A stretch of 40,991 nucleotides of DNA, taken from positions 1 through 40,991 of the forward strand of contig JANTGZ010000010.1 of assembly GCA_024762675.1 (NCBI GenBank), written 5' to 3'. This stretch comes from Thermodesulfobacteriota bacterium. Its GTDB lineage: Bacteria; Desulfobacterota; Anaeroferrophillalia; Anaeroferrophillales; Tharpellaceae. A program made the translations under genes and the position numbers. The notes beneath the pieces are model-generated. The model did not search any database, was not told the origin of the DNA, and saw nothing but the letters and a program-made list of their open reading frames with translations. Shown here piece by piece: positions 25,594 to 33,646 of this stretch; within the stretch, counting starts at the first letter, position 1; the number at the start of each line of letters is the position of its first letter.

Positions 25594-26583
25594 TTGCTCA
25601 TAATTCGCATTTTTTTTACCATTGCAGCCGCCTTGCTCTCCTTTCAGATTGCCAGATCTCAATTTGACCGGATCGACTACGCCTGTGTCGCCTTTTTTAT
25701 TTCCGGCTCTCTTGTCGCATACCTCTTCTACCTGATCAGCCGCTTAAAGAAAATCCCTTTACGGACTATACTTGGAGGGTTTACCGGTATGGTTGTCGGC
25801 CTTTTTATTGCCAACCTTCTGCTCCAGGGGGCTCCTTTTGGCGATCTCTTTGACAACCCGAGAACCAACTTTACTCTCTACCTTCTGGTCTACTCCCTGC
25901 TGGCCTATGTCGCCCTTGAGGTTGGCCTCAAAAAAGGGGATGAATTTGACATTATCCGGGCCCTGATCTCGAAGAAACGTGATGACCAGGAGAAGATCGT
26001 CGACACCTCGGTCATCATTGATGGCCGGATTGCTGACGTCTGCGAAACCGGCTTCATCGAAGGAACCCTGATTATTCCTCAATTTGTCCTTCATGAGTTA
26101 CAGCTTATCGCCGACTCTTCCGACTCCTTGAAACGGATCCGGGGTCGGCGCGGGCTGGACATTCTCAAACGCATCCAGAATCAGGCCAAGGTTCAAATCC
26201 ATATTACCGAAGAAGATTTTCCACGCATCAAAGAGGTAGATGCCAAGCTTGTCGCCCTGGCCAAAAAAAGAGATGCTCAAATTTTAACCAATGACTTTAA
26301 TCTCAACAAGGTGGCAGACCTCCAGGGGGTTGGGGTCCTAAATCTAAACCAGTTGGCCGAAGCCATGAAACCTCTGGTTCTGCCTGGAGAAACCCTGGAT
26401 GTATTAGTATCAAAAGAGGGCAAGGAACCAATGCAGGGAATTGCCTATCTTGATGATGGCACCATGGTGGTTGTCGACCAGGGTCGTCAGCTGGTTGGAG
26501 AAACCGCGAAGGTTATCGTAACCAGTGTCCTGCAAACCACGGCCGGGCGCATGATCTTTGCGAGACGTCAAAATGGTTCGTGA
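25594..26583 (+). CDS. Membrane PIN/TRAM domain protein (YacL-like)
   Basis: A 329-residue protein with about four N-terminal hydrophobic segments (about 1-110), a PIN nuclease domain (about 133-250) and a C-terminal TRAM domain (about 265-325). The PIN acidic residues are present: Asp137 in VDTSVIIDGR, Glu168, Asp216 and Asp234 in LTNDFNLNK. It matches the YacL type found next to carD and ispD in many bacteria. Ribonuclease activity is inferred from the family. The only in-frame start after the upstream stop is a TTG at 25594 with a weak GAGA sequence before it. The 3' end overlaps ispDF by 11 bases. Confidence 0.9.
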   Translation: MLIIRIFFTIAAALLSFQIARSQFDRIDYACVAFFISGSLVAYLFYLISRLKKIPLRTILGGFTGMVVGLFIANLLLQGAPFGDLFDNPRTNFTLYLLVYSLLAYVALEVGLKKGDEFDIIRALISKKRDDQEKIVDTSVIIDGRIADVCETGFIEGTLIIPQFVLHELQLIADSSDSLKRIRGRRGLDILKRIQNQAKVQIHITEEDFPRIKEVDAKLVALAKKRDAQILTNDFNLNKVADLQGVGVLNLNQLAEAMKPLVLPGETLDVLVSKEGKEPMQGIAYLDDGTMVVVDQGRQLVGETAKVIVTSVLQTTAGRMIFARRQNGS

Positions 26584-27817
26584 GTCCGCCAACAAATCAG
26601 CTTTTGCAATCATTGTGGCGGCCGGCAGCGGTAGCCGTTGCCCGGGGCCGCAAGCCAAACAATTCCTCAACTTATGCGGCCAGCCCCTCTATCTCTGGAG
26701 TGTCAAGGCTTTCCAAGAGAGCCAGGCAATTGTCGGCATTGTTGTCGTTGGACCAAAGCACAATCACGAAATTCTGCTTAAAATGCAGCAAGAAACAGCC
26801 CTTTTTGACAAGGTCAAGGCGGTCGTTGCCGGCGGCGACAGCCGCACCGAATCGGTCTCCTGTGGGGCTGCCGCTCTAGCTAAAGCAATTGATCATCTTT
26901 CAGAGTCTGACCCGATTCTGATTCATGATGGCGTCAGACCTCTGGTCACACCGAAACTGATAGGCAAGGTAGCAGAACAAACCGGCCCCAAACAACTCGC
27001 CATCCCGACTACAACACCAACAGCAACGGTCAAAAAAATAGTTGGCAAAACGATCACTGAGACCATAGACCGTGAAGCCATCGGCCTCGCCCAAACTCCT
27101 CAAGGAGTACCCTACGGACTGCTCTGTAAAGCTCTCGAGCACTGGCTCGAAGATCCCACAAAAAGAGTAACCGACGAGGGGTCTCTGGTTGAAAGACTGC
27201 CCCTGGAAAAACGGACCGGGATCACCACCATCAATGTAGAGGGCGAATCCAGCAACCTTAAAGTTACGTTCCCGGAGGAGCTGCAGCAGGCAGAATCCCT
27301 ACTCCTGAAAAATATAAACAGAGAAGAAGTGCCGTATAAACCGCGCCAGGCCACCGGCTTCGGTTATGATGTCCATGCCTTTGCAAGCGAAAGAAAATTG
27401 ATCCTGGGCGGCATTGAAATCCCCGACCACGTTGGCTTGGCCGGACACTCCGATGCTGATGTCGTTATTCACGCTCTAGTTGACGCACTCCTTGGAGCAG
27501 TTGGGGCCGGCGATATCGGCCAGCATTTTCCCGATCATGACCCCGCCTTCAAAAATCTATGCAGCCTCCATTTCCTTGAGCGAGCCATGACAATAGTTAG
27601 AGAGAAAGGCTTCTATTTGGAGTCTGCAGACATAACAATTGTTGCTCAAGAGCCAAAACTGGCGCCGCATATCCCGGCCATGCTGACTATGCTGAGAAAA
27701 ACGATCGCCTCTCCTTGTCAACTCAACATCAAAGCTACAACCAGTGAAGGTCTTGGATTTACCGGCCGCCGGGAGGGGATAGCGACTTACGCCGTAGCCA
27801 ATGTAACGGCGAAATGA
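26573..27817 (+). CDS. ispDF: Bifunctional IspD/IspF enzyme
   Basis: Fusion of two MEP-pathway enzymes for isoprenoid precursors. Residues about 10-245 are 2-C-methyl-D-erythritol 4-phosphate cytidylyltransferase (AAGSGSRCPGPQAKQF at 16-31, with Arg22 and Lys29 of the nucleotide loop; IHDGVRP; TTTPTATVKK). Residues about 258-414 are 2-C-methyl-D-erythritol 2,4-cyclodiphosphate synthase, with the zinc ligands Asp266 and His268 (GYDVHAF) and His300 after HSDAD. The nucleotide loop is unusual in having Cys-Pro where Met-Gly is typical. The ATG at 26573 is preferred over a TTG five codons earlier. It overlaps its neighbours on both sides, by 11 bases upstream and 4 downstream. Confidence 0.95.
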   Translation: MVRESANKSAFAIIVAAGSGSRCPGPQAKQFLNLCGQPLYLWSVKAFQESQAIVGIVVVGPKHNHEILLKMQQETALFDKVKAVVAGGDSRTESVSCGAAALAKAIDHLSESDPILIHDGVRPLVTPKLIGKVAEQTGPKQLAIPTTTPTATVKKIVGKTITETIDREAIGLAQTPQGVPYGLLCKALEHWLEDPTKRVTDEGSLVERLPLEKRTGITTINVEGESSNLKVTFPEELQQAESLLLKNINREEVPYKPRQATGFGYDVHAFASERKLILGGIEIPDHVGLAGHSDADVVIHALVDALLGAVGAGDIGQHFPDHDPAFKNLCSLHFLERAMTIVREKGFYLESADITIVAQEPKLAPHIPAMLTMLRKTIASPCQLNIKATTSEGLGFTGRREGIATYAVANVTAK

Positions 27818-28629
27818 CCATCTCCACACTTGCCATGACGACCAAACAACGACTCTCCCCACCACACTTTTTCCCAAATCATATTTTGCAGCTGCTTGAG
27901 AGTAAAGGGCGCGCCTTAAAGCTGGCTTTATGCCTATCGCTAACTTTGCATATACTCATGCTTCTGCCATTGTCCATATTCAAGCCTCGGCCGGTACTCG
28001 AGACCGGCAACCTGGTGGAGATCAAACTGGTCGCCCCGGAGCCCCTGCCACGCAGCCAAGCAAAGCCCACTCCACCTCCTGTTAAACCAAGTTTTAAACG
28101 AAAAATTAAGACCAAAATAAATAAAAAACCTGCCCCTCTAAAAAAACCGAAAACCATCGCCAAAGAGTCGCCCCTGGCCAGGCGCCGAAGCGTACCCAAA
28201 AAAAAGCCGACCCCAACCAGTGATAAAATAAGCGAGATCAAAAAAAGACTGGCCCGACAGCAGGAGGAACAAAAACTTAACGCTATCCGTCAACGTCTCA
28301 GACAAGAGTCATCACCCGCTGCCCGGGCGCGACAGGCAAGCCTAACCCAGGCTTATAACGAACAGCTGGCGGCCTGGCTGATGCGTAGCTGGCACCTGCC
28401 GGAGCACCTCCTCAACAGCGGCCTTGTATCAACCATCAGCCTGACTATCGACGCCTCCGGAAATCTGCTCATGCAAAGTGAAGAGAAGTTATCAGGCAAT
28501 CCAATTTTCGACCATGCCATGCGCCAAGCCGTCGTTAATGCGAGTCCGTTTCCACCCTTTCCGGCAGAGCTCAATATTCCTCAGGAAGAGTTTGTTATAA
28601 CCTTTGACCCCAACAACCTGAAACAGTAG
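27814..28629 (+). CDS. TonB/TolA-type energy-transducing protein
   Basis: A 271-residue protein with one N-terminal transmembrane segment (about 36-55), a periplasm-spanning Pro/Lys/Arg-rich linker (about 70-150, with repeated PTPPPVKP-like and KKP motifs), a short charged helical part and a C-terminal TonB/TolA domain (about 180-268, SLTIDASGNLLMQS then FDHAMRQAVVNASPFPPFP). Its place just before tolB and pal suggests it serves as TolA, linking the inner-membrane motor to Pal and TolB. The ATG overlaps the ispDF stop by 4 bases. TolQ and TolR are not upstream as they usually are, so the motor partners must be elsewhere. A TonB role is the alternative. Confidence 0.85.
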   Translation: MTISTLAMTTKQRLSPPHFFPNHILQLLESKGRALKLALCLSLTLHILMLLPLSIFKPRPVLETGNLVEIKLVAPEPLPRSQAKPTPPPVKPSFKRKIKTKINKKPAPLKKPKTIAKESPLARRRSVPKKKPTPTSDKISEIKKRLARQQEEQKLNAIRQRLRQESSPAARARQASLTQAYNEQLAAWLMRSWHLPEHLLNSGLVSTISLTIDASGNLLMQSEEKLSGNPIFDHAMRQAVVNASPFPPFPAELNIPQEEFVITFDPNNLKQ

Positions 28630-28635
28630 TCTCTA

Positions 28636-28656
28636 ATCAGTGATCAGTGGATAGTC
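28636..28656 (+). repeat. Short heptad repeat before tolB
   Basis: Two exact ATCAGTG heptads (28636-28649) followed by GATAGTC, in the 74-base gap between the tolA-like gene and tolB. Its orientation is opposite to that of the repeats before leuC, ilvB and rlmE. Only three units, so weak on its own. Confidence 0.45.
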
Positions 28657-28703
28657 AAAAACATCAATCTTAACTATACAACAGCCACAGGACACCAACA
28701 AAA

Positions 28704-30071
28704 ATGCTATCAATCATAAAAAGTATTAAACTTGCATTACCAAATACGATCATCACAGCTCTCGTTCTGATTCTTCTTATTGTATGCAGTACGGCCGGAT
28801 TGCCAGCACGACTCGAGGCCCGAGTCTACCTGGAGCTAGACTCCCCCAACCTGCGCCGCATCCCTCTGGCTGTGGCCCCATTACAACCTTTATGCGGCTG
28901 CCAGGAAGATAAAGAGTGTGCTCTTTTAGGCCGTAAAATACTGGTTGACGACCTCGAATTTTCAACTTTTTTCGAACTTCTTGATGACACTTCAAGTTAT
29001 CTCGAAAAGCCGAAAAGTTGCAACCTATCACAGGAGAGTTTTGACTTCCGCAACTGGTCATTAATCGGCGCTGAACTGCTGATCAAAACGGGCTATTCAT
29101 TAAGTGGTGAAAAGCTGGTCGTTGAATTCCGCCTCTATGACACCTTGGCCGGCAAGATGATAGTTGGTAAACGTTACCGTGGGCGGGCCAAAAACATCCG
29201 CCTCCTGTTCCATAAATTTGCCAATCAGGTGGTTGAAAGCATTACTGGGTTACCGGGTGAATTCACCTCCAAAATAGCCTTTTGCGGACGCCACAAAAAC
29301 CAACCCGCCCAAGAGTTATACAGCTCAGATTACGATGGTCACGAACGCCGACAGATCACCCGAAACAAATCTATCAATATATCTCCAGCCTGGTCCAAGG
29401 ATGCAAATAAGCTGGTTTTTACGTCATACCGACGTGACAATCCTGATCTCTACTTGATCGACTTCATGAAGGGTAAAGAGTCCCGCCTGACCAATCGTAA
29501 GGGCATTAATGCAGCAGCAGCCTGGTCGGCTGACAACCGCCACCTGACCCTTATGCAGCGCTATGAAAATCATAGTGAGATAACCATCATCAAGGCTGGT
29601 TCAGGGGAGACCGTACAACGTCTCACCAAGAGCAGTGCCAACCAGGCTTCCCCCTGCTGGTCTCCCGACAACAGCGAAATCGCCTTTGTCTCAGACCGAA
29701 GCGGCACCCCCCAGATCTATATCACAACGTCTAAAGGGGGACGCTGGCGACGACTGACCAGAAAAGAGAACTACAACGCCAACCCGGACTGGTCAGCCCA
29801 CAACGACAAGGTTGTCTTCACCTCGAAAATAGATGGCATTTTCCAGATCTGCACGATAAAACCAAACGGTACAGATTACCGGCAACTAACCTATGCGAGC
29901 TCAAATTGCGAAACTCCCTGCTGGTCTCCAAATGGCCGCCATATTCTCTTCACAAAAAAAGTCAACGGTATCCAACAACTCATGGTAATGGATGACAAAG
30001 GCCGCAACCTCAAGCAATTAACCTTCGACAAAATGGAAAAAAAGAGTCCCAACTGGTCTGCCAATCGCTGA
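28704..30071 (+). CDS. tolB: Tol-Pal system beta-propeller protein TolB
   Basis: Periplasmic partner of Pal and TolA in outer-membrane constriction and integrity. The 455-residue protein has a signal peptide (hydrophobic about 14-32, likely cleavage near LEA at 39), an N-terminal domain (about 40-180), and then a six-bladed WD40-like propeller. Each blade repeats a pattern such as SPAWSKDANKLVFTS, SPCWSPDNSEIAFVS or TPCWSPNGRHILFTK. N-terminal cysteines CGCQEDKEC (about 63-71) are unusual and might form disulfides. It sits between the tolA-like gene and pal. Confidence 0.93.
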   Translation: MLSIIKSIKLALPNTIITALVLILLIVCSTAGLPARLEARVYLELDSPNLRRIPLAVAPLQPLCGCQEDKECALLGRKILVDDLEFSTFFELLDDTSSYLEKPKSCNLSQESFDFRNWSLIGAELLIKTGYSLSGEKLVVEFRLYDTLAGKMIVGKRYRGRAKNIRLLFHKFANQVVESITGLPGEFTSKIAFCGRHKNQPAQELYSSDYDGHERRQITRNKSINISPAWSKDANKLVFTSYRRDNPDLYLIDFMKGKESRLTNRKGINAAAAWSADNRHLTLMQRYENHSEITIIKAGSGETVQRLTKSSANQASPCWSPDNSEIAFVSDRSGTPQIYITTSKGGRWRRLTRKENYNANPDWSAHNDKVVFTSKIDGIFQICTIKPNGTDYRQLTYASSNCETPCWSPNGRHILFTKKVNGIQQLMVMDDKGRNLKQLTFDKMEKKSPNWSANR

Positions 30072-30288
30072 TTTTTCAGACACCCCAAATTAACAAGAAG
30101 TTACTCCTACAAGAAAACACCCTTTAGACACCCCCTTCAGCGACCAAAGAAGGTTCTTAAATATTTGTTATTAGCTTGATTTTTTATGTCAAAGGAGTTA
30201 TGAAACGGTATCAGACAGCGTTTTAGATTGTATAAATCTATAAATTAATTTAAATCAACCCCCCAGTAAGCAGAAAAGGAGTCCCTCG

Positions 30289-30846
30289 ATGAAAGCGGCA
30301 AAAGTAATTCTGGCATTGGCCCTAGCAGCAAGTTTAATGTTTGCATTTACCAGCTGTACCTGTAAACCCGGAGATATAGAAGAGGAGAAAGTCTCCCAGC
30401 CAAAAACCATGAGTACGCCAACTGCGATCTCACAGCAACCGGAGATTGTCAAGCCGGCAGTGATCAGCGCCGCTGTTCTTACAGTTGGCAATCGCACAGT
30501 CGACATTGGTGATAAAATCTATCCGATCTATTTTGACTTCGACAAATCCGAGTTACGCAGTGACTCCCGTGAAACCTTAAGTGAACTGGCCCAATGGATG
30601 AAAAACAATCCTTCCGTCGATATCCGCATCGATGGGAACTGCGATGAACGAGGATCCAATGAATACAACCTGGCTTTGGGTGAAACCCGTGCAGCCAGCG
30701 CCAAAAAGTACTTGGTCTACCTAGGTATATCACCGGATCGCCTGGAAACCTTGAGTTACGGCGAAGAAAAACCCTCCTGCAGTGAATCGACAGAAAGTTG
30801 CTGGAGTAAAAATCGGCGTGATGATTTCACGATCACCAGCAAGTAG
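30289..30846 (+). CDS. pal: Peptidoglycan-associated lipoprotein Pal
   Basis: Outer-membrane lipoprotein that binds peptidoglycan and TolB. The 185-residue precursor has a signal peptide with a lipobox-like FTSC, so the mature protein should begin at Cys23; phenylalanine at -3 is atypical. A short linker follows. The OmpA-like domain is at about 75-183, with IYFDFDKSELR, the diaminopimelate-binding NCDERGSNEYNLALGETRA, and a closing NRRDDF. GGAG precedes the ATG. The 217-base gap after tolB is A/T-rich and may hold its own promoter, though no consensus box is convincing. Confidence 0.95.
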   Translation: MKAAKVILALALAASLMFAFTSCTCKPGDIEEEKVSQPKTMSTPTAISQQPEIVKPAVISAAVLTVGNRTVDIGDKIYPIYFDFDKSELRSDSRETLSELAQWMKNNPSVDIRIDGNCDERGSNEYNLALGETRAASAKKYLVYLGISPDRLETLSYGEEKPSCSESTESCWSKNRRDDFTITSK

Positions 30847-30905
30847 CAATCTAGCTGCATAGTGCCAAAACTATATAAAAAACACTATATGTGAAGTGCA
30901 AAAAA

Positions 30906-30978
30906 ATCCACAGGTTACGCAGACAAACCTAGATAAGAAGCTCTTTTTTATCTAAGCTGATTTGCGTAATCTGTGGAT
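30906..30978. repeat. Large imperfect inverted repeat between pal and cpoB
   Basis: Arms 30906-30936 and 30948-30978 match as reverse complements at 25 of 31 positions around an 11-base loop. The outer ends carry ATCCACAG and CTGTGGAT. It has the look of a dispersed intergenic repeat, and could fold in the transcript between pal and cpoB. Confidence 0.8.
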
Positions 30979-31020
30979 AACATATTCCAACAGTAAACCG
31001 GATTTTTCAGGTTGATTAAT

Positions 31021-31836
31021 ATGACACCTATCAACTGGCTCACTATACTGTCAACTGCAACGCTTCTGGCCATTGGTTCAGGGTGCATCAGCAACGGCCA
31101 ACTACAGGAGCAACAAGCCACCTATAAGCGCCTGAATGCAGTTGAGCAACAGCTTGCCACATTGAGCCGCGAAAGCTCAAATTCTCAACAAAAACTCAAC
31201 GCGGACACCAATATCCGTCTGGACAACCTGGAAAGAGAACTGAAACTATTGAGTGAAGCCGTGGAAGACAGCCTCGCCCGCCCCGAAGAGATTAAAACAA
31301 CCGATAAATTTGAGTTTGAGTCAAACATCGCCCGCCTTGAAGAGCGCCTGCAAAAACTTGAAAAGAGTCCGCTGACAACCGCTACCTCCACAGCAAAGAC
31401 AAAAACATCACCATCAAAAACCCAGCCCCCCCTGACAGCGGTTGTGCCTCCCTTAGCGGGAGCCCGTGAGAAGGCTCTCTACGATGATGCTCTGGCCACC
31501 TTCAAACGTGGCAACGTAAAAACCGCGAAAGACAAATTCAAAAAATTTATCGCTGCCTTCCCTGAAAGTAGTTACAAAGTGAACGCAACCTTCTGGGTTG
31601 GTGAATGTTTTTACAAAGCCAAAGATTATGCCGAGGCAATCATTAAATATGATGAAATTATTGCCTCTCATCCGCAACACCCCAAAGCAGCCAGTGCCTT
31701 ATTGAAACAAGGCTTTGCGTTCCTCCAACTCGGAGATGCAACTGATGGGAAATTGATTCTGGAAAAAGTTATTACCAACTACCCGGAAAGTGATCAGGCC
31801 GAAATTGCCCGACGTAAACTAAAAAGCATTAACTAA
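31021..31836 (+). CDS. cpoB: Tol-Pal system protein CpoB (YbgF)
   Basis: Tol-associated TPR protein that in Escherichia coli coordinates peptidoglycan synthesis with outer-membrane constriction. The 271-residue precursor has a lipoprotein-like signal ending GSGC (Cys22), unlike the soluble E. coli protein. A trimeric coiled-coil region (about 30-115, rich in Gln/Glu/Leu) and a Thr/Lys/Pro linker follow. The C-terminal TPR repeats (about 145-271) show ALYDDALATFKRGN, YAEAIIKYDEIIASHPQHPKAASALLKQG and similar units. The ATG at 31021 is preferred to a TTG at 31012 (AGG lies about 10 bases before it). It closes the Tol-Pal group. Confidence 0.92.
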   Translation: MTPINWLTILSTATLLAIGSGCISNGQLQEQQATYKRLNAVEQQLATLSRESSNSQQKLNADTNIRLDNLERELKLLSEAVEDSLARPEEIKTTDKFEFESNIARLEERLQKLEKSPLTTATSTAKTKTSPSKTQPPLTAVVPPLAGAREKALYDDALATFKRGNVKTAKDKFKKFIAAFPESSYKVNATFWVGECFYKAKDYAEAIIKYDEIIASHPQHPKAASALLKQGFAFLQLGDATDGKLILEKVITNYPESDQAEIARRKLKSIN

Positions 31837-31857
31837 CCACAGACTTAGAATAAGATT

Positions 31858-31874
31858 CTGGCATGATAAATGCT
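31858..31874 (+). promoter_or_regulatory. Candidate sigma-54 (RpoN) promoter of pilMNOPQ
   Basis: CTGGCATGATAAATGCT matches the -24/-12 consensus YTGGCACGNNNNTTGCW at all but two fixed positions, with the invariant GG (31860-31861) and GC (31872-31873) correctly spaced. It lies between cpoB and pilM, about 106 bases before the pilM ATG. A pilus link to RpoN is known in other bacteria; its activity here is inferred. Confidence 0.6.
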
Positions 31875-31979
31875 AGTAAATTATCTCATTACCGGAGTGA
31901 CAATCTTATGATTAAATATTAAGAGGAGTCCCTCCACTGATTACTTAACGGTAATTAACCTCTTGAAATTAAAACAAAT

Positions 31980-33050
31980 ATGTTATTCAGCAAGAATAAA
32001 ACCCTGCTCGGCCTTAATATCGGCTCTGGCTACGTTAAAATAGTAGAGCTCAAGGATTCGGGATCAGTTTACACTTTAAGCAATTTCGGCATGGCTGCCC
32101 TGCCGGTTGATGCGATCGTTGATGGCACAGTGATGGACACCAGTGCGATTATCAACGCGATTACAAACCTGGCCGCAAACCTGAAGATAAAAAAGAAACG
32201 GATCTGCACATCCATCTCCGGACACTCCGTTATTGTAAAAAAAATAACCCTCCCTTTGATGGATGAAAGCACCATTGAAGAGACCATCCACCAGGAAGCT
32301 ACCCAACACATCCCTTACGACATAAATGACGTAAACCTCGACTTCCAGATCTTAGGCCCCAACCAGACTAACTCCGATAATATGGACGTTATCTTGGTAG
32401 CCGTCAAAAAAGAGACTATCAACGACTATCTGATGCTGGTAGAGGATGCCGGGTTTATCCCGGTGGTGGTCGATGTCGACACTTTTGCACTGGAAAACTC
32501 TTACGAATATAACTATGAAGAGGAAGAAAAGAAGATTGTCGCTCTGGTTGATGTCGGCGCCAACCTTACCTGTATCAACATCCTTGATGAAGGCGTTACC
32601 TGCTTTTCTCGAAACATCACATCCGGAAGCCGCCTTATCACTGAGCAGCTACAAAAGAGATTCTCATTAAACTATGAAAACGCCGAGTTGCTCAAACTGG
32701 GCTCTCCTGAGGGTTGCAAGGCTGATGCGGGAACTGCACTTTCCGCAATTAATGAGGCCGCCTTTTCGATTGTAAATGAAATCACTAAGGCGATAGAGTT
32801 CTTTCACACCTCAGCCATGAACGAGGCTCGAGTGGAAAAGATCATCCTCAGTGGCGGAGGGGCCAAAATTCCCAACATTGCTCAATCAATAATCAAAAAC
32901 ACCGGCATTGAAACTGAGATCATAGACCCATTCCGTAATATAATTATACCGGAAAAAAATTTCGACCTTGACTATATCCAGAGTATCGCCCCGCTGGCAG
33001 CAGTTGCTACGGGACTGGCCCTGCGCAAAGATGAGGTCGTACGTAAATGA
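31980..33050 (+). CDS. pilM: Type IV pilus assembly protein PilM
   Basis: Cytoplasmic actin-like ATPase that binds the N-terminus of PilN and links the pilus motor to the alignment complex. The 356-residue protein begins LGLNIGSGYVKIVEL (the phosphate-1 loop of the actin fold), has VALVDVGANLTCINIL (about 185-200) as the second phosphate loop, and IILSGGGAKIPNI (about 295-307) as the adenosine motif. The ATG overlaps nothing upstream, and a long leader carries the sigma-54-like element. The 3' end overlaps pilN by 4 bases. Confidence 0.96.
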   Translation: MLFSKNKTLLGLNIGSGYVKIVELKDSGSVYTLSNFGMAALPVDAIVDGTVMDTSAIINAITNLAANLKIKKKRICTSISGHSVIVKKITLPLMDESTIEETIHQEATQHIPYDINDVNLDFQILGPNQTNSDNMDVILVAVKKETINDYLMLVEDAGFIPVVVDVDTFALENSYEYNYEEEEKKIVALVDVGANLTCINILDEGVTCFSRNITSGSRLITEQLQKRFSLNYENAELLKLGSPEGCKADAGTALSAINEAAFSIVNEITKAIEFFHTSAMNEARVEKIILSGGGAKIPNIAQSIIKNTGIETEIIDPFRNIIIPEKNFDLDYIQSIAPLAAVATGLALRKDEVVRK

Positions 33051-33646
33051 TCCAGATCAATCTACTTCCAATCAGAGCTGAACGGCGGAAAGAGTTCATC
33101 CGCAAGCAGCTTTCAATTGCGGCATTGACCCTGTTATTCACAGTTGCCGTTATGGGCCTCTTTTTCTACAGAATCCAGACTCAATATAACAAAACAAAAA
33201 GCACGCTGGCACGAACCAACAAGCAGATAAAACAGCTGGAACCAATAATCAAAAAAATTGATCAATACAAAAAACAAAAGGATGAGGTCAGTAAAAAGAT
33301 CGCTGTCATTATCGACCTCGATCGCTACCGTCTGGCCCCGGTTGTTACGCTCTCGGATCTCAACCGCCTGAGGCCGGAAAAGCTTTGGTTTACCAGCCTC
33401 AAGGAAAACGGCCAACATTTAACCATCAGCGGAGTAGCCATCGACAATGAGACGATCGTCAACTTTCTCAACAATCTCAAGCAGTCAGCTACGCTTAAAA
33501 ATTCCGACTTAATCTTGTTACGATCTCAGACAATACAGGAGCTTCAATTAAAAGAGTTCACCATTAACTGCCCTCTCGACTTAACCTCTTTGCCAAAGCT
33601 GTTAGAAACAACTGAAGCTCCCAGCAAGGAGGAACAAAATGGCTGA
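33047..33646 (+). CDS. pilN: Type IV pilus assembly protein PilN
   Basis: Bitopic inner-membrane protein. The short cytoplasmic head IQINLLPIRAERR carries the conserved INLLP motif that docks in PilM. One membrane segment (about 24-42), a coiled coil (about 45-85) and a periplasmic ferredoxin-like domain follow, pairing with PilO. The protein has 199 residues, the normal length. ATGA overlap with pilM and an 8-base overlap with pilO indicate translational coupling. Confidence 0.95.
   Translation: MIQINLLPIRAERRKEFIRKQLSIAALTLLFTVAVMGLFFYRIQTQYNKTKSTLARTNKQIKQLEPIIKKIDQYKKQKDEVSKKIAVIIDLDRYRLAPVVTLSDLNRLRPEKLWFTSLKENGQHLTISGVAIDNETIVNFLNNLKQSATLKNSDLILLRSQTIQELQLKEFTINCPLDLTSLPKLLETTEAPSKEEQNG

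Noticed and set aside
30190..30288. TATAAA-containing stretch as the pal promoter
   Set aside because: No acceptable -35 partner at 16-18 bases; A/T-rich sequence gives such matches by chance.
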